A DNA stretch of 64,000 nt from Taiwanofungus camphoratus (GCA_003999685.1 CP021220.1:2542001-2606000), one strand, 5' to 3'; counted from the first letter of the stretch, positions 41,086 through 54,660 are shown. Translations and numbers: made by a program. The notes: a model not told the origin generated them from the letters alone.

Positions 41086-44000
41086 ATGTCAGCTTTGATG
41101 GAGTCTCAGTCTTCTTCCTCCAGCACCGCCTCGCAGTCGCCTGGTCCAAGCAGACCCGCGCTGCCAATGCGCTCTTATACTCACTCCAACCCTATCGATC
41201 TCACTCTTGACGACGACGACGACGACGGCGACGACGAGGAGATCAGCATGAACGACAGGAAGCTCAAGCGCTCTTGCTCGCACAGTCGCAGCTTCAATGC
41301 ATCCGCCAGTCCTCTTAGCGAGGACAGCACCCACTCATATCCACTCGATTCCTCCGGGCTTTCACCTGCCATGTCCGCCTCGACTCTCCATCCTGCATTC
41401 GGACCCCCTCCAGGAGCACCATCGCCTCACTGGAGATATCCTCAGTCAAATCAGCCCATTCAGTTACCGATTCCGAATACCATTCAGCGTCCGCCACCAT
41501 TCACAGGTCCCTCCAACTCCTCAGCCTTTTTTCAGCATCGACTACGACCCGCCGTCATGTCCTCATCCCAGACTCAAGTCGCCGAATCATCCCATTCTCA
41601 CTCCGGCGCTCCTTCAAACGCTATGACCCGTCAGGTTATCGATCTGACAAGCTCTCCGTCTCCGCCACCCGTCATGTCCCGGCCACAGCTCTCAAGTCAA
41701 GGCAACATGCCCAGTGACCTACCTCCCAAGACACCAGTATGTATTGGTCAACTTACAGTTACCGCCCTTGTACTCTATCCGATCCCATATCTCCTGCCGC
41801 AAGAGCATCTCGTTGACACCGAGTGGGCGCCTGTCCGTTTAACTTATGAACACACTCCTCACAAACTCGGGGGCCAGGAGACCATCCATATCAAGACCCC
41901 AAATGCAAAGTCGCCAACAGGTGAGCTCTTACAAGGGGAGAATTTTGGTGTAGTGGAGCAGAAGGTCGCCACATATCTCGGGCCTATGCTGGGAAAGGGC
42001 CTCATTCGATTAGATGCGAAAGTCAGGAAAGGCATGCCCAATGTAAGTCGCACACCCATGGTAAACCGTCTCACCTCACCCGGATCATCCAGCTTCCCAT
42101 TCTGCCCCTGCAAATGATCGTATATACGCCAAAAGGAAACATCCCCGTAGTCGGCAATTATCTGCACCAGTCTGGTCTTTTCCTCGATCACCCAACGCTA
42201 CCCGCAGATGTCCACCGGCTTATGACTCAGTATTATTTCAATCCCCACAATCCCCCTCCTGGTGGACATGCCCGTGCTCTGGGGGCCAACGGTCGCTTGG
42301 GGTATGTAGGGCCTGGAGGTAGTAGCTCGGGCCGGTGGACCACCCCAGCCGTGGCGGGCAAAAGCGTAGAGGTCCAGCGGAGCCAAGTAGACGAGTTATT
42401 CAAGAGCCTCAAGAGCGGTGACGAACTGGAGGAGACAGAATCACGTAAGTCCCCCACAAGACGTATGTCGGTATCTGTTCTCATGAAGTCACTGTGTGCT
42501 CGTGATCTTCGGTTATTAGCACCCGAAGTAGCGACAACGCTCTATCCCCACCAGAAGAAGGCATTGACTTTTCTGCTCGAGAGGGAACGAGAACGCTTTG
42601 GGAGCAGTGGGAAGCACTCCTCGTTGTGGCAGGAGAGGCTCAATCCTGTATCAGGCCAGAGATCCTGGTTCCACATTGTCACTCAACGAGAGACTTCCCA
42701 GGAACCTCAGGAATCCAAGGGTGCAATTCTTGCAGATGATGTGCGCACATGTATAAAGTAGAGCAGCCCAGGCATACTGATACCCTTCGTTGCATAGATG
42801 GGCCTTGGAAAGACCATTACGTGTGTTTCTCTAATCGCCGCGACGCTTCCGTCTGCACGTGCCTTCGCCGCGTCTCCTCTTGAGCTTCCTCAGGCGCCAT
42901 GTGACCCACCCTCTTCTCAGCCCGCGTTGACTGCCGCGCACTTTGCAGGGAGTGTGTGGAACATGCCCGAGGTGAACATGGACACAAACGCATCGAAGGG
43001 CAAGGCGAGGAACACGCGGGAGCAAGACAGGCTGGACGCCGAATACACCCGCGCGTGCCGCCTCAGGACGAAGAGCCGCGCCACGCTGATCATCTGCCCG
43101 CTGTCGACTGTCGTGAACTGGGAGGACCAGTTCCGCGAGCACTGGCGCGGCGAGGTCTTTGTCGTGGGCGGCGCGGGGGGGAGCTGCTCGATGCCGTGCA
43201 CGCCGCAGCCGGGCAACACGCTGTCGGCCTTGTTCCCCCATGCGTCGACTTCGCAGCTTGGGCAGGGCGAGGACGCAAAGCCGGACATCAAGCTGGACGT
43301 CAAGCCGGCAGGGCGAATACGAGAGGGGGCGCCGCTCCGCGTGTATGTGTACCACGGCAATGCGCGCCGGCCCGACCCCGTCTTCCTCTCTGACTTCGAT
43401 GCCGTGATCACGACATACTCGACGCTGGCTTCTGAATTCTCGAAGCAGATGAAGAGCATCGCGCCCGTGGAGGAGGAAGACGATGACGATGACAACAGCG
43501 ACGGCACCGTCGAGATCGACGAGAGGGGAAACCAGATCCTGAGGCTCCCAAAGCCGAAGAAGGCCGGTGCAAAGAAGCGGAAGAAGTTTGGTGTGAGTGC
43601 CAACGGGAGCTCGGAGGCGACGAGCCCGTTACAGAGCGTTCACTGGTTCAGAGTCGTCCTTGACGAGGCTCAGTGAGTATATGCGCGTAAATCCTGTTTT
43701 CATCTGCTCATGAATATGGCAGCTCTATCAAGGAGACAACTACAGTTGGCTGCCGAGCGTCGTGTGACCTGGTTGCGGACCGTCGACTGTGTCTTACGGG
43801 TACGCCAGTGCAGAACAAGCTTGACGATGTGTACGCCCTCGTCAAATTCTTGCGACTGGAGCCTCTCGACGACAAGAGCGTCTGGACCGAGTTCATCGGG
43901 ACGCCGGTCAAGTACGGACAGCCACTTGGCGTGGCACGGCTGCAGACTATCATGAAGTGCATCACTTTACGTCGGACCAAGGAGTCGAAAGCCGAGGACG

Positions 44001-45584
44001 GTCGTAGGATCTTGTCTCTACCTCCCCGCAGAGATGAACTTCGGTATCTCAAGTTTGACGAGCAAGAGCAGGCGATTTACGATCAGTTCTTCAAGGAGTC
44101 GAAGGCAGAGTTCAATGAGCTTTCGGACAAGAATGAGGTCATGAAGAACTATGTCGGCATCTTGCAGAAGATCCTTCGTCTGCGCCAGATCTGTGACCAC
44201 TTCGAACTCGTGCAGGACAAGGGCCTCGGGCTTATCGGTGACAATCAGCCGCAAGAATCGGCGATGGCTTACGACGATATAGTGGCCGTCGTAGCTCGGG
44301 AAGGCATCAATGCGCAGAGGGCAGCCACGCTTTTTGCGCTGCTCAAAGAGACTGGCATCACCCAATGCGTCGAGTGTGCGTGCGAGCTTGCAGGCCCGCT
44401 CGATTCGTTGCAGGGCGAAAACGGCATGGCAGAAACTGACGCTCTCTCAGCTGCCCCCAAACGCAACAGAAAGCAGAAAGTCCCTGCATCGCGCGCTTCG
44501 ACGCGTCACAATAGTCCCTCCATGTCCCATCCAGTCTTCACCCGCTGTCAGCACTTGTTCTGTGTAGAATGCTTCCGCAACTCCATCGCTCCAGAATGGC
44601 CAAACATCCCGCCAGACATGAAACGATGTTGCTCTATCTGTCAGAGTGTCCTCACAGCGTTTGATGCGGTTGAGATCAACCCCGAACTCGCCTGTATAGA
44701 TATGGTTCCCAAGAAGAAGTCGGCGAAGAAAGAGAAGAGGCAGAAGGGTGTCTCTTTAGAGAACTTCCACCCATCTACCAAGGTCAAAGCTCTTCTCGGC
44801 GACCTTGTCCAGTTCTCTAGGGCAAATCCTTACTCGGCCAATTATGATCCCTCTTCCATAGAGGTGCAGATGGTCGATGGCGATGGAAATTGCCTCGAAG
44901 ATGGTATTGTAAAGACTGTCGTTTTGTAGGCCACTTCATCTGCAACACGTATGCATACATCCCTGACATTCCACTCACAGCTCTCAGTGGACTTCCATGC
45001 TGGACAAGTAAGCGCCGTGGTTTCGAGTGCAGTGCACTTCGTCTGATGTCATTTTAAGGATAGAAGACGCTCTGGAGGCTACAGCAATACGGTACGATCG
45101 TCTTGACGGGACAATGAAGCGAGATGATCGGACTCGTGCCATGGACGCCCTCAAACATGACCCGGGATGTGAGGTCCTACTTGTGAGCTTGAAGGCTGGG
45201 GGAGTAGGTCTCAACCTCACTGCAGCCCAACGTGTCTATCTCATGGACCCGTACTGGTAAGGGACATCATTTCTGGCTGCCCCAGGCCGATGCTCATATG
45301 CCTCCAGGAATCCTGCCGTAGAGAATCAGGCTGTTGATCGTATCGTGCGTGGCAGTGTTTTCGAGTGATTTGCTTATTGCTTACCCTGTTGGTAGCATCG
45401 ATTGGGGCAGACTCGCCCAGTAACAACAGTCAAGCTGATAATAGAGAATTCCATAGAGGCCCGTCTACTCGAGGTACAAAGGAAGAAGACTGAATTGGCA
45501 AATATGACTCTAGGACAGAATTTCAGCAAGGCCGAAATGCTTCAGCGCCGTATGGAAGAACTCAGTCAACTCTTCGGAACCTAG
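41086..45584 (+). CDS. SNF2-family ATPase with inserted RING finger (Rad5/HLTF/Uls1 type), about 1352 aa
   Basis: Exons 41086-42042, 42093-42444, 42520-42740, 42798-43672, 43723-44925, 44981-45007, 45059-45256, 45308-45344, 45396-45584. The N-terminus is Ser/Pro-rich with two SUMO-interacting motifs, PIDLTLDDDD (acidic tail attached) and QVIDLTSSP. The motor has DDMGLGKT (509-516), DEAH (799-802) and, after the insert, VVFSQWTSML, KAGGVGLNLT and HRLGQTRPV. Between the two helicase lobes lies a RING (about 1017-1108) with CVEC, CQHLFCVEC and CSIC. That layout is shared by Rad5/HLTF (template-switch repair) and Uls1/Rrp-type SUMO-targeted ubiquitin ligases. The SIMs favour the latter but do not settle it. 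The lobe-1 region carries long charged inserts. An alternative ATG is at 41098. Confidence 0.88.
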
Positions 45585-45753
45585 TCATGCACGTATTGAT
45601 TTATCCAGTCGACTTCGCTCTGTATTACCTTATGTCACAATTAACGAAGCTGTAATTTCGCATATCTCGCATTCTTAGCATATGTTCCAATAAGTTCATG
45701 GTATTCTGACGTCAATGCAACTCTTGCAAGTCATCGTGTATACATACACCATA

Positions 45754-48175
45754 TCAAAACGCAAAATGAGCTGCGTTTTTACGGCGCCCTAATGCATAGA
45801 CCATAATTTGAGCGACAAACAACCCAATGGTCACCCCGATTGCGACCTGGATCATACGTATCCCCAGGTCGAAACTATTTGAGTATTGGGCGGAAGAACT
45901 ATTGTAGTTTTGAATAAGGCCTCCACCGTTACCAATAGCGGACTGTAGGTATGATATTAGATGATTGACAGAATAGACCAACTGGGCTTCACTCACCGGG
46001 ACCAAGAACAAAACACCTGTTACCATGGAAGTGAAGGCCGTACCACCAACTACACGTGAATACAAGTTGCCACATAAGCCAATGACCACGGCACCGAATG
46101 CAGATACAATGTCGCTCCGATCAGATATGAGCACATTGGCACCCTTGTTGGCAGCATAGGCGGCACAAGAGAAGGTAACCATGACCGGGAGTTGGATGCT
46201 TCGGAGTGACTGCAGGTTCGCCAGCGAAGAACACGTAGAGTAAACTGGAACCAGGAAGAGCATTGTCCACCATGGAAAAGGTTGCCTCCACCAGGGCCAA
46301 CGGGGATCACGATAGCAACCTACAAAATGGAAGTCAGAGGCGAGGACATATACACCGAAGTCACTAACCCTTAAAGACATGAGCTGTAGTCTGTCCAACG
46401 TCCATGAAAGAGAATGTGCCTCCCAATTCTGACAATGGCAAAGAAGCGTTATTTCCAATGATATGACCATGGTACGTCTCGGTTTCCGCTCTATCAGTAC
46501 CGGCGTCAACACGTCTAGCTTCAGGATTGATCACAAGATATAAGTCTGAGCCAATGGTCAAGCCGAATCCCTGTTTCGATCTCGTTAAGTTCAAGTCATC
46601 CGCCTGTTCCAATACCCACTCACCAGGAATAGTGTATAAATAATAGCATAGACCATTCTCACAGACCCGCACATTATGTTCCTAGAAGTGAGCTCAAGGG
46701 CACTGATCACTGAAATCTCGACGTGTCACAAAAAATAGATCCGAAACATCATTCACGAAAAACTTACAAATGGTAAATCCAGGGAGGATCAACACCACAC
46801 CAGCCGAAGAAATAGCACTATAGCAGAATATATTACCGGGTATAGAACCCAATACCCGAGCAATGAAAGAGACGATGATGGACACCGAAATTCTAGCACG
46901 GAGTCAGCTTACGGAGGAAAGAAGGCGTGAAAAATCAGTCGAGCTTACTCATAGACATTAGCATATGTAGAGCTCTTCGTGGCAGCATTGAGACCAAGGT
47001 ATTGCAACACCGCTGCACTGAGGCCACTGATGAACATGTCTAGTAGAGAACCGCCGAAAGAGAGCACACAAATGATAGAGGCACAAATGAATGCAAGGAA
47101 GCATCGAAGATAAATGTTGTACAAAGGTCGGGCTTGAAGAATTTCCTTCAAGTGGTCCGTGCCTTCGCTCGCGCTCAGCTTATCGCGAAGAACATCGCGA
47201 TACACTTGGTGAACCTTGTGCAGAGCAGTGAGGGCAACTCTTCCACCCGCTCTGACGAAGTGCGTTTCGGAAGTTCTCGTATCGGTGTCGAGAAATGATA
47301 CTATGATCATGTTAGGAAAGTGAACAAATGCGGCATTGACATTGAGAATTGCAGAAGCAGACACAAGCTGCGATTCAATCCTATGGGAAGGAGCACCAAA
47401 GCTCAGCAGAGCTTTGGCGAGTCTGATGATGAACTTCTGTCTCTTGACATATGCTAAATTTTTATATCAGCTTCGTCCAGATATTTCATAATGACGGTTG
47501 CTAAGCAAAACGGATGTACTCACATTCAACATGGCGTGTGATGTCTCGGCGTTTGCGTCCACGCTTGAGGAGGACTTTGTCTCGATAACTATGCTGCGAT
47601 CCAGGATCGGACCCCCCTTTCTCAGCATCTTCGTCAAAACCAGCCATCGATGCAAAAGAGAAACTGCGGCCTCGTCTCCCATCGTTACCTAAGGAGGAGC
47701 AAGCATCGGACGTTCTCCTACTACCTCCTCCTTGCCCTAAGCCCAATCTTATTAATGAGGAGACAACCCCTGTCCCACGTTTTGGTCTATCATCTCCCGC
47801 TTCCAACGAGCTAAGAGTTCGTTCCGCTCTTGGATTGAAGTGGAGATCCTGCGAGCAGGAGGACGACCATGGCTCAAGGTGTGGACGAGAAGCACTTGAG
47901 GCGACACCAGAATGTGCATCAATGGCTGATTGATCCCAAATATGATAGGAAAGGTTGTATATAGGGTCTGCATTATCAGGAGCGGCAAGCGTGTGCTCGT
48001 CGAAATAGGACTCGTTGGTACCGGACTTGTTGGGGTGCGGGGTTGAGTCGTCACGATATGGACCTGCCTTGGGTTCTGATGAAGTCCTTCCAGTCTGTAC
48101 AAGATCAGAGAGCGACTGCGATCCGCCCCGTCCAAATTGAATCTGGCTGCTTTGGTCATCGGCTGAAGAACGCAT
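45754..48175 (-). CDS. PRM10: Prm10/ThrE-type multispanning membrane transporter, about 693 aa
   Basis: Exons 45754-45942, 45997-46319, 46369-46570, 46624-46709, 46768-46892, 46949-47453, 47524-48175. A hydrophilic Ser-rich N-terminal region of about 220 residues precedes the ThrE (DUF1212/DUF3815) domain: KALLSFGAPSHRIESQL, ILNVNAAFVHFPNMIIVSF and several hydrophobic helices such as FLAFICASIICVLSFGG, IPGNIFCYSAISSAGVVLIL and IGVTIGLFVAQIMVYAL. Bacterial ThrE exports threonine and serine; yeast Prm10 is pheromone-regulated and of unknown substrate. The ATG at 48175 is preferred; the frame stays open to an ATG at 48415, which would add 80 residues without membrane or domain features. Its 3' end is 170 bp from that of the SNF2-RING gene. 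Confidence 0.85.
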
Positions 48176-48875
48176 ATCCAGGCGCACTTGCACGATGTAA
48201 ATCAATGGGGGAAAATACCAGTTTTCCTGAGATAAGTCACGCTGAAACCTAGTATTTCTGAGAACAAGAGCCTGAGAACTGAGAGAGAGTAAGGGAAAGA
48301 CACACGCCTGCAGACGTCGTCCGAGCCCCTCGTTTTGATTGGGACCAGAGACGTGACCGTGGGCTGACAAGGCAGGCACCGTTACACGATGTTCACCGAG
48401 ACCAAAAGTAACCATAGGTAAATAATTTTCAGGAGGTTATTGGTGAGGTGCATTTGATACCCAGCCCTCAACGAAAAGAGAATCAAAATCTGAGACACGG
48501 TTCTCGGATGGTCGATCTCAGACCCATGATTCCAGGTAAGATCAGCGACCGAAGACCACTAGAACCCGTGGTATCCATTTTAAGTGGGCGCCGAGAAAGC
48601 CGCGAACGTTGAAGTGTTAAGAAATTTATCAGCCTTTCAGTACAAACATATCTGGCACAACCGCGTCGCGTTATGGTCATGCTTTCACGTTAACGAGATC
48701 ACGTGCCTGTGCTCCCCCACTTTAAAGTTGGGCTGAATCCGAGGATAGTTAACTACTGTAAGTGTTGTGTATCCAAACCGTCCAAGGTATACTACCAGAT
48801 AATACAATATGCAGCATAAAATACATAAAAATAATTGACCTCGTGCGCTGCGCAAGTCCTTGAATCAGATAGCAT
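48176..48875. other. 700-bp intergenic region
   Basis: 5' flank of the Prm10-like gene and 3' flank of the methyltransferase gene. No gene seen. Confidence 0.5.
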
Positions 48876-51146
48876 TCATGGTATTGACGGTACCTTGACA
48901 CCAATAATCAACCGAATAGATCGCACGGGAGAATTCAGCTCTTCCTCTTGGGCACACCGTCTAGCCTCGAGGATGTCCTGACGTAGCCTTTCTTCTTCCA
49001 TTAATTCCGCCTTGGAGAGGGGATCTCGTCGCGGATATGGCCAACCGTTCATGACCAAGGAATGCCACAGCGATATACGTGCCCGCATATCCCTAAGTTA
49101 TCGATGCATAAGAGATACATACGACAAATCAACGGCAGGATGTGTTTGCGATAACACTCACTTCTGGTACTGTTCCACCAACGCATCAAACCTTTGCCTA
49201 CTCTGCACTTCAGCATAGTCACTAACCTCCCAGCCATACCCCCGCAAGGCCTCGTCCCCTTTTGATACTCTCTCCATCAGTTCCTCCCACATCGCCTCTT
49301 TGCAAGCCATCACGAGCCCAAACGCCCTGAATAGCTGCATATATAACGAATGTTCGTCCAACAGATACAATTCATCTATTGGAAGGAGCCCAGCCGCATT
49401 GTGATCGCCCATCCTAGTACTCCCTTCATGAAGATTCACCGTCGCCATCGACGGGCGCGTCAGAGGCTTGGAAGAGCCGGAAGAGTGGGACTCGCTTTTG
49501 GATATCGAGGAGGAAGATGTGGTAGTCGACGAGGTGCGCTCTAGCAAAGGAGCGCATGATTTCGCATGACTTGATGAGGATGAGGATGTAGCTGAAACAG
49601 AGATCTCCCCTGAGCCATTAGATGTGGGATGGATCGTCGAGATAGATCCAGCGGGTAATGCGAAGCCAAGTGAGCTATCTACATGTGGTGGAGCCAGGAA
49701 AGATCCATCATGCAATATTTCGGGTGTTACCGACGGAGTTGTTGCTGTCGATTGTGGAACACCAAGTTCCGCAGGTAAAGGTGCAAGAGGTGCAAGAGGT
49801 GGCATAGGAAATGCTACTACTGGTGGGGACAACACATGCCCAAACCACGCCGAAAAGTAACTAGGCAAACTCGCTGTGTATCATCAATGACTCGAAACTT
49901 GATTCAGCAATGTGCAACAAGAAAGGCTCACAACTTGGTATAGGGCTGATAAATCGATTTTCAAATACATCACGAAACAGCTCCTCGAGTAATGCATATT
50001 CGTGTGATCCTCCGTATTTGCAATGTGGTGTGGGTTGCAGAACACTTTGTGATCCATCTGGGAAGTGCATAGAAGGGCCCCGTGCATGTGCGTGCAAAGG
50101 CTCTGTAAACCATCGGGGAAGGACAGGAAATAGTGCATCTGGACCAAATTACGCATAGGATATATGTGCTGACAGTCCCAAAAATACGCACCTTCTTCCA
50201 GTTGCTCAATTGTGCCGCCGGTCCTCAACACGCGGCGCAACTCCTGCGTAAAACATCAAATCCCATCTCCACTTTGGTCAATGTTAAGGCTTACTTCATA
50301 CAATGGAATCCACTGAATTGAGGAGATTGAATTAGGCTGCCTAGCGTAAAGACAGACGTAGTTTGGTTTCTAACCTTGTTCTCTGGAACAGCAAACGCCA
50401 GACCTGAGATATGGATGTGATCGAATTCTTCGTCTTCAAACGGTAATTTTATGCGTAGGCTGTAATGCGAATACTAGAGTTGAATGCTTTTGAGAAGTCT
50501 GGTCTCAGATCTTCGACATACAAATTTCCATGCACCCATTTAATGCGTTTTGCTATTGACGGGTCCACTGTCTGAAGCGGGATCTGTATATTGACTAGGT
50601 CAAATCCAACCTTCGAAGGCGCCGATAACATTGATGGTCAAGCCTTAATAATATGAGATGGGTCAAATAGAACTTACGAAAGTGCAGTCTATCCAATGTC
50701 TTGCGGCGTCGATCACCCAATTCCCCAGCTGGTCACAAATATTAATTGACAACTGAGCATACAGACCAATAAGTTGACGGTACATACCCCTGTACCAAGA
50801 TCCAGACATCGCTTTGGAGTTCCCTCCTTGAAATCCACGAAGCTGACGGACCGCTTCGCTTGGGTGATCAATGCGTGGTCCAGACACCATCTGTATAAAG
50901 TTGAGGGACTTCTCGGACGTTTAGTCAGATAAAGTTTTGGTAGACTGACAGTTCAAGGTCCTCTCTATTGAACGAGAGTGGGTATGGTGCCTTGTCTCTG
51001 CCATACGCATGCAGTCTAGATCCGTACTGACGGACGAACTTGTTCTCTCTTGCATTTGACCTCTTGTGCGCATCAGAAGAGCCTGTTACTGTTGAACTGT
51101 AGCTTGGCCGCGAGAGAGACTCGGTGGTGGACGTCGAGGTGGACAT
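48876..51146 (-). CDS. SAM-dependent methyltransferase, fungal family, about 575 aa
   Basis: Exons 48876-49092, 49162-49873, 49935-50138, 50192-50243, 50295-50312, 50375-50459, 50522-50610, 50678-50728, 50788-50890, 50950-51146. A class-I Rossmann core: motif I LDLGTGLGNWVIDAARHW (95-112), then FVGFDLVNIQIP with the ribose-binding acidic residue, LPFEDEEFDHIHISGLAF (motif post-I/II) and LRRVLRTGGTIEQLEE (motif III). This fits the fungal proteins annotated only as SAM-dependent methyltransferases; the substrate is unknown. The 575-residue length comes from a Ser-rich C-terminal half (SSSSSSHAKS, TSSTTTSSSS) and an Arg/Glu-rich helical end. One internal exon is 18 nt (WIPLYE). No membrane or signal segment. 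Confidence 0.78.
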
Positions 51147-51722
51147 GGAGGACAGGATGTTGAGAAACGGATAGCTGGAGCAGACATGTTGCGTCGCGAT
51201 CAGATCTGGTGAATGGACGCTCCGTGAGTGGTAACGGGCGCTCGGCCTCAATCAGGCAGACGATCTTTAATTCCCTGTGGTTTATTGGACCCTTTCATAA
51301 TTCATTTACGCTCACTCTATTTATCGTCCGGGATATACGGGGCCGCATACATCGATTCGAAGACACGAAAATTCGTTCACCTTGACCACTCTGCTATTTC
51401 CTCAAAGTTATACAGTGACAGCGCATGACTGGATCAACCAGTTCGGGAGCAAATTTGTGTGCGTATGGGATACTGGACGCATCTAGCCGAGCCGTGTTCT
51501 CCACATGTGGCCCGGCATACCTATTCTGCATGAACATATCGAAAGCGTACTAGCAAGGGGAATGAATTGAGCTTTGGCGCGCAACGAGACTTTAACACTT
51601 AGCGAGGGACAGACAATTTCCTTGCGGGGGATATCTCACTAGTCATCCTTTTACAGCAAGTAGACAGGCACGCACATGCCTACGGCTTTCTTGTCAATCT
51701 GCCTATAAACTCTCGTCACAAT
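51147..51722. other. Divergent promoter, methyltransferase and GNL1
   Basis: 576 bp between two divergent starts. No gene seen. Confidence 0.5.
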
Positions 51723-54024
51723 ATGCCTCGACGCAAGCCTGCATCTTCGAAGCAGAAAAAAGCACAACTTCAGCTCAAGCGCGCTGTAAAGCGTGGCGAC
51801 GTTTCTCCTCCCCCTCAATCGGAGCGCCATCATAAGGACAAGAAAAGTCCTTCAAGCCGAGCGATAGGCCAATCGTCCAGGACCACCCCACACGCGGACT
51901 CCTCACGTCGTCTGCAGTCTTCCTTTGTCAAGGTTCCCCCAGATTTCCTAGAGAAGACAAAGGTTCTCGCGTCTACCCTACCCCTTGTCCGGCCTATCCC
52001 TGTTCAGGCGGCTATCTGGCCTGATGATAATGACAAAGGCACGGAGGAACGTTCGGAACGCCCATTGAATGGCCAGCTGACATGTCCGAAAAGACCAAAA
52101 TGGAGGTACAACATGTCAAAGAAGGAGGTAGAAATGAATGAAGAGGGCCTATTCAAGAAGTGGCTGTCGCAAACGGATGCTGCATTGACAAATTGGTGTT
52201 CTGTCACTGGTCCTCAGCAAGATTCCGTACAGAACATTGGACAGAAAAGCGAGGTACAGCAGCCTTCCGTTCCCGCTGAAATGCCTCGTGCGCCGACGTC
52301 ATTCGAGCGCAATCTGGAGGTCTGGCGGCAGCTGTACGTTTCCTCTCCTTCTGGCTTTGAATGGCATTGTCGAACGTAGCCTCCTCAGCTGGCGCGTCAC
52401 GGAGATATCGCAGATTATTCTGATCCTCCTTGATTCTCGCTGCCCTCTTTTGCATTACCCACTATCGCTCTCCTCCTATCTTTCTTCCTTTCCAAGCACG
52501 GCACGTACACGTACCATTCTCGTCCTTACCAAGGTCGATATTTCTGGACCTGTAAGGGCCGAAGCATGGACCAAGTATCTGCTCACAAGGTACCCAGGAA
52601 TAAGGGTAGTCCAAGTAGAATCATACACCGAAAAAGATGGAAAAACAGGGAGGAAGGCATTTGAGCCGTACCTTCCTTCGACCTTCCGCCAGATGTTCGT
52701 CAACGCTCTGCAAGAGGCCCATTCAGAACTTCTCGAGCCTCCTGAACGTGTGAGAGAAGACCCAGAGAAACTGAAAAAGTGGAAGCCACCGGTCAAGCGA
52801 GTAGATTGGAATCTGGTGTTACAGGCCCAAGGCGGCCAAGTAGGTCAAGTGGTCGGGGGAGCTATAGTGCCTCGCTCTCCGGTTGTTGGAGATGAAGATG
52901 AAGGACCAGGTAATGAGGATGAAGACGAACCAGACTTCCTGACCGTGGGATTGATAGGTAATCTGATATTTTATTGAGCATTGGATAGATCTCATTGTCT
53001 TACTAAGGTCAACCAAATGTCGGAAAGTCTTCCCTTCTGAATGCTCTATTCGGCACGCATAAGGTGAAGGCATCGAGAACTCCTGGCAAGGTATGCTGAT
53101 CTACGTGGATTTTGTCTGTTCTTTATGAACCTTTGTCTTCATGGATCTAGACGAAACACTTCCAAACTCTCTTCTGGACTCCCGAAGTCCGCCTGGTAGA
53201 TTGCCCGGGGCTTGTTATGCCTAATTTTGTACCCATGGAGACACAGGTATATTTCTTTCACTACGTCCAGATTTGAGGAGTCTGGCCGACGCATCTAATT
53301 GCAGGTTCTTAGCGGAATCCTTCCCATTTCTCGCGTCTCTGCCATTCCTTTATGCATCTACCATGCAGCGCAGCTCCTCCCGCTCGAGCGGATGTATAAC
53401 TTGATTCACCCCTCCGCCACTGCTCCCCTGGTTGAGGACAAGCGCACTTGGCGCGAAGAGATGCGTCCTCGACAGCAGGCACGGCAAGGCCAAGTGCTAT
53501 GGACAGCAATGGATATACTGACGGCGTATGCAACTAAGAAGGGTTGGGTAACTGCAAAGGCCGGAAGGCCCGACGTCAACCGTGCGGGAAATGCCAGTAC
53601 GTTTTCGACACTTCCTGTCATCCCCATGCTATGATTCATCAGTAATTTGCTAATGTAATCTGATCGCCCAGTTCTGCGAGCGCTGGCAGAGGGAAGGATT
53701 CGCTGGGCGTTCTGGCCGCCAGGAACCGATTTGCAACTTTTCTCACCTATAGAAGGTACAGGTATCTCGATATCTCCCTCGGCAGATGGCGACGACGAGA
53801 CCCACGTAGCCAGCGAGGAAGGTGAGAACCTCACTGACGATTCGGACGAAGACAGTGAAGATAATGAGGAGGTTGAAGACCATGAGGTTGTTGCTAGTGA
53901 TGTGATGACCGAGGTGGAAGACGAAGTCGAGGACGCCATCGCCGCTACCGCCAGTCGCTTTGAGGCGCTCATGTCGAACAACGATGATTCAGTGACTAGC
54001 GACTCAGGATCCGGTGAGGAATGA
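51723..54024 (+). CDS. GNL1: GNL1-type circularly permuted GTPase, 667 aa
   Basis: Exons 51723-52333, 52389-52957, 53008-53090, 53151-53246, 53305-53596, 53672-54024. The N-terminus MPRRKPASSKQKKAQLQLKR is the GNL1 signature, close to human GNL1 as I recall it. The G motifs are in permuted order: ILLDSRCP and VLTKVD (G4-like, Lys-Val-Asp rather than Lys-Ala-Asp) precede the P-loop GQPNVGKSS (394-402) and DCPGLVMP (438-445). SRTPGKTKHFQTLFW is a family constant. The C-terminus is an acidic tract. YlqF/GNL GTPases act in ribosome assembly. LSG1, a relative with the same permutation, lies 36 kb away; the two are separate ancient paralogs. Confidence 0.93.
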
Positions 54025-54660
54025 ACACGGTGATAATATGCATTTGTACAAATGCTTGCCATTGATTCCCGACGTTAGTACTAAATAAATAAATGTTGAG
54101 TGATAACAAGACTGTTTGTCGGATTTACTGTATACTTGATTGCCCAGTAGACACATTTTTATTCACTTTGCAAAACATCTCAGCTTCCAATTTGAAAGGC
54201 TCAGAACAAATAGATGAGGCAAAACATTGTCAAGCATTTACATAGAACAAAAAGAGATATACTAAAGATGTGTTGTAAAAGAAACATAATAATTTCAGTA
54301 AAAAGGAATTCGAGGGAGCGTTGCACAGCTTCTCGGAAATCGGGTAACCCAACGTAGCAGATCACCACGAACAAGAGCGAATGCACAAGTAACCACACAG
54401 AAGGTGAATCGTCCAGCGGTTTGAAAAATACAAAAAAATGTATTTCTCGTAACGTAAGAAATTGTACCGGAAACAAGACTGTCAGACGAAACCCGTGAAA
54501 ATTAGCAAAACCTGCCTCTACGGGCACCGAGGACTGCGTAGCAGAGGTAAATTAGGTATCTTGGGAAACTCTCTTCATTTCATATCCGTACACTAGCACC
54601 AGGCCGCATAAGCACATCATAAAGCAGACCCTTCGACGTTATTGTCAACGACCACGCCAC
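54025..54660. other. Intergenic region between convergent genes
   Basis: 3' flanks of GNL1 and the mucin gene. Contains a 16-bp palindrome and an AATAAATAAA-like tract near 54084 that could serve for polyadenylation. No gene seen. Confidence 0.5.
54040..54055. repeat. Perfect 16-bp palindrome in GNL1 3' region
   Basis: GCATTTGTACAAATGC equals its own reverse complement and starts 16 nt after the GNL1 stop. It could fold into a short stem in RNA or bind a dimeric factor; it may also be chance. Confidence 0.5.

Noticed and set aside
48176-48415. 80-residue N-terminal extension of the Prm10-like protein from ATG 48415
   Set aside because: The segment has no family features and reads like 5'-UTR. 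Kept only as an alternative start.
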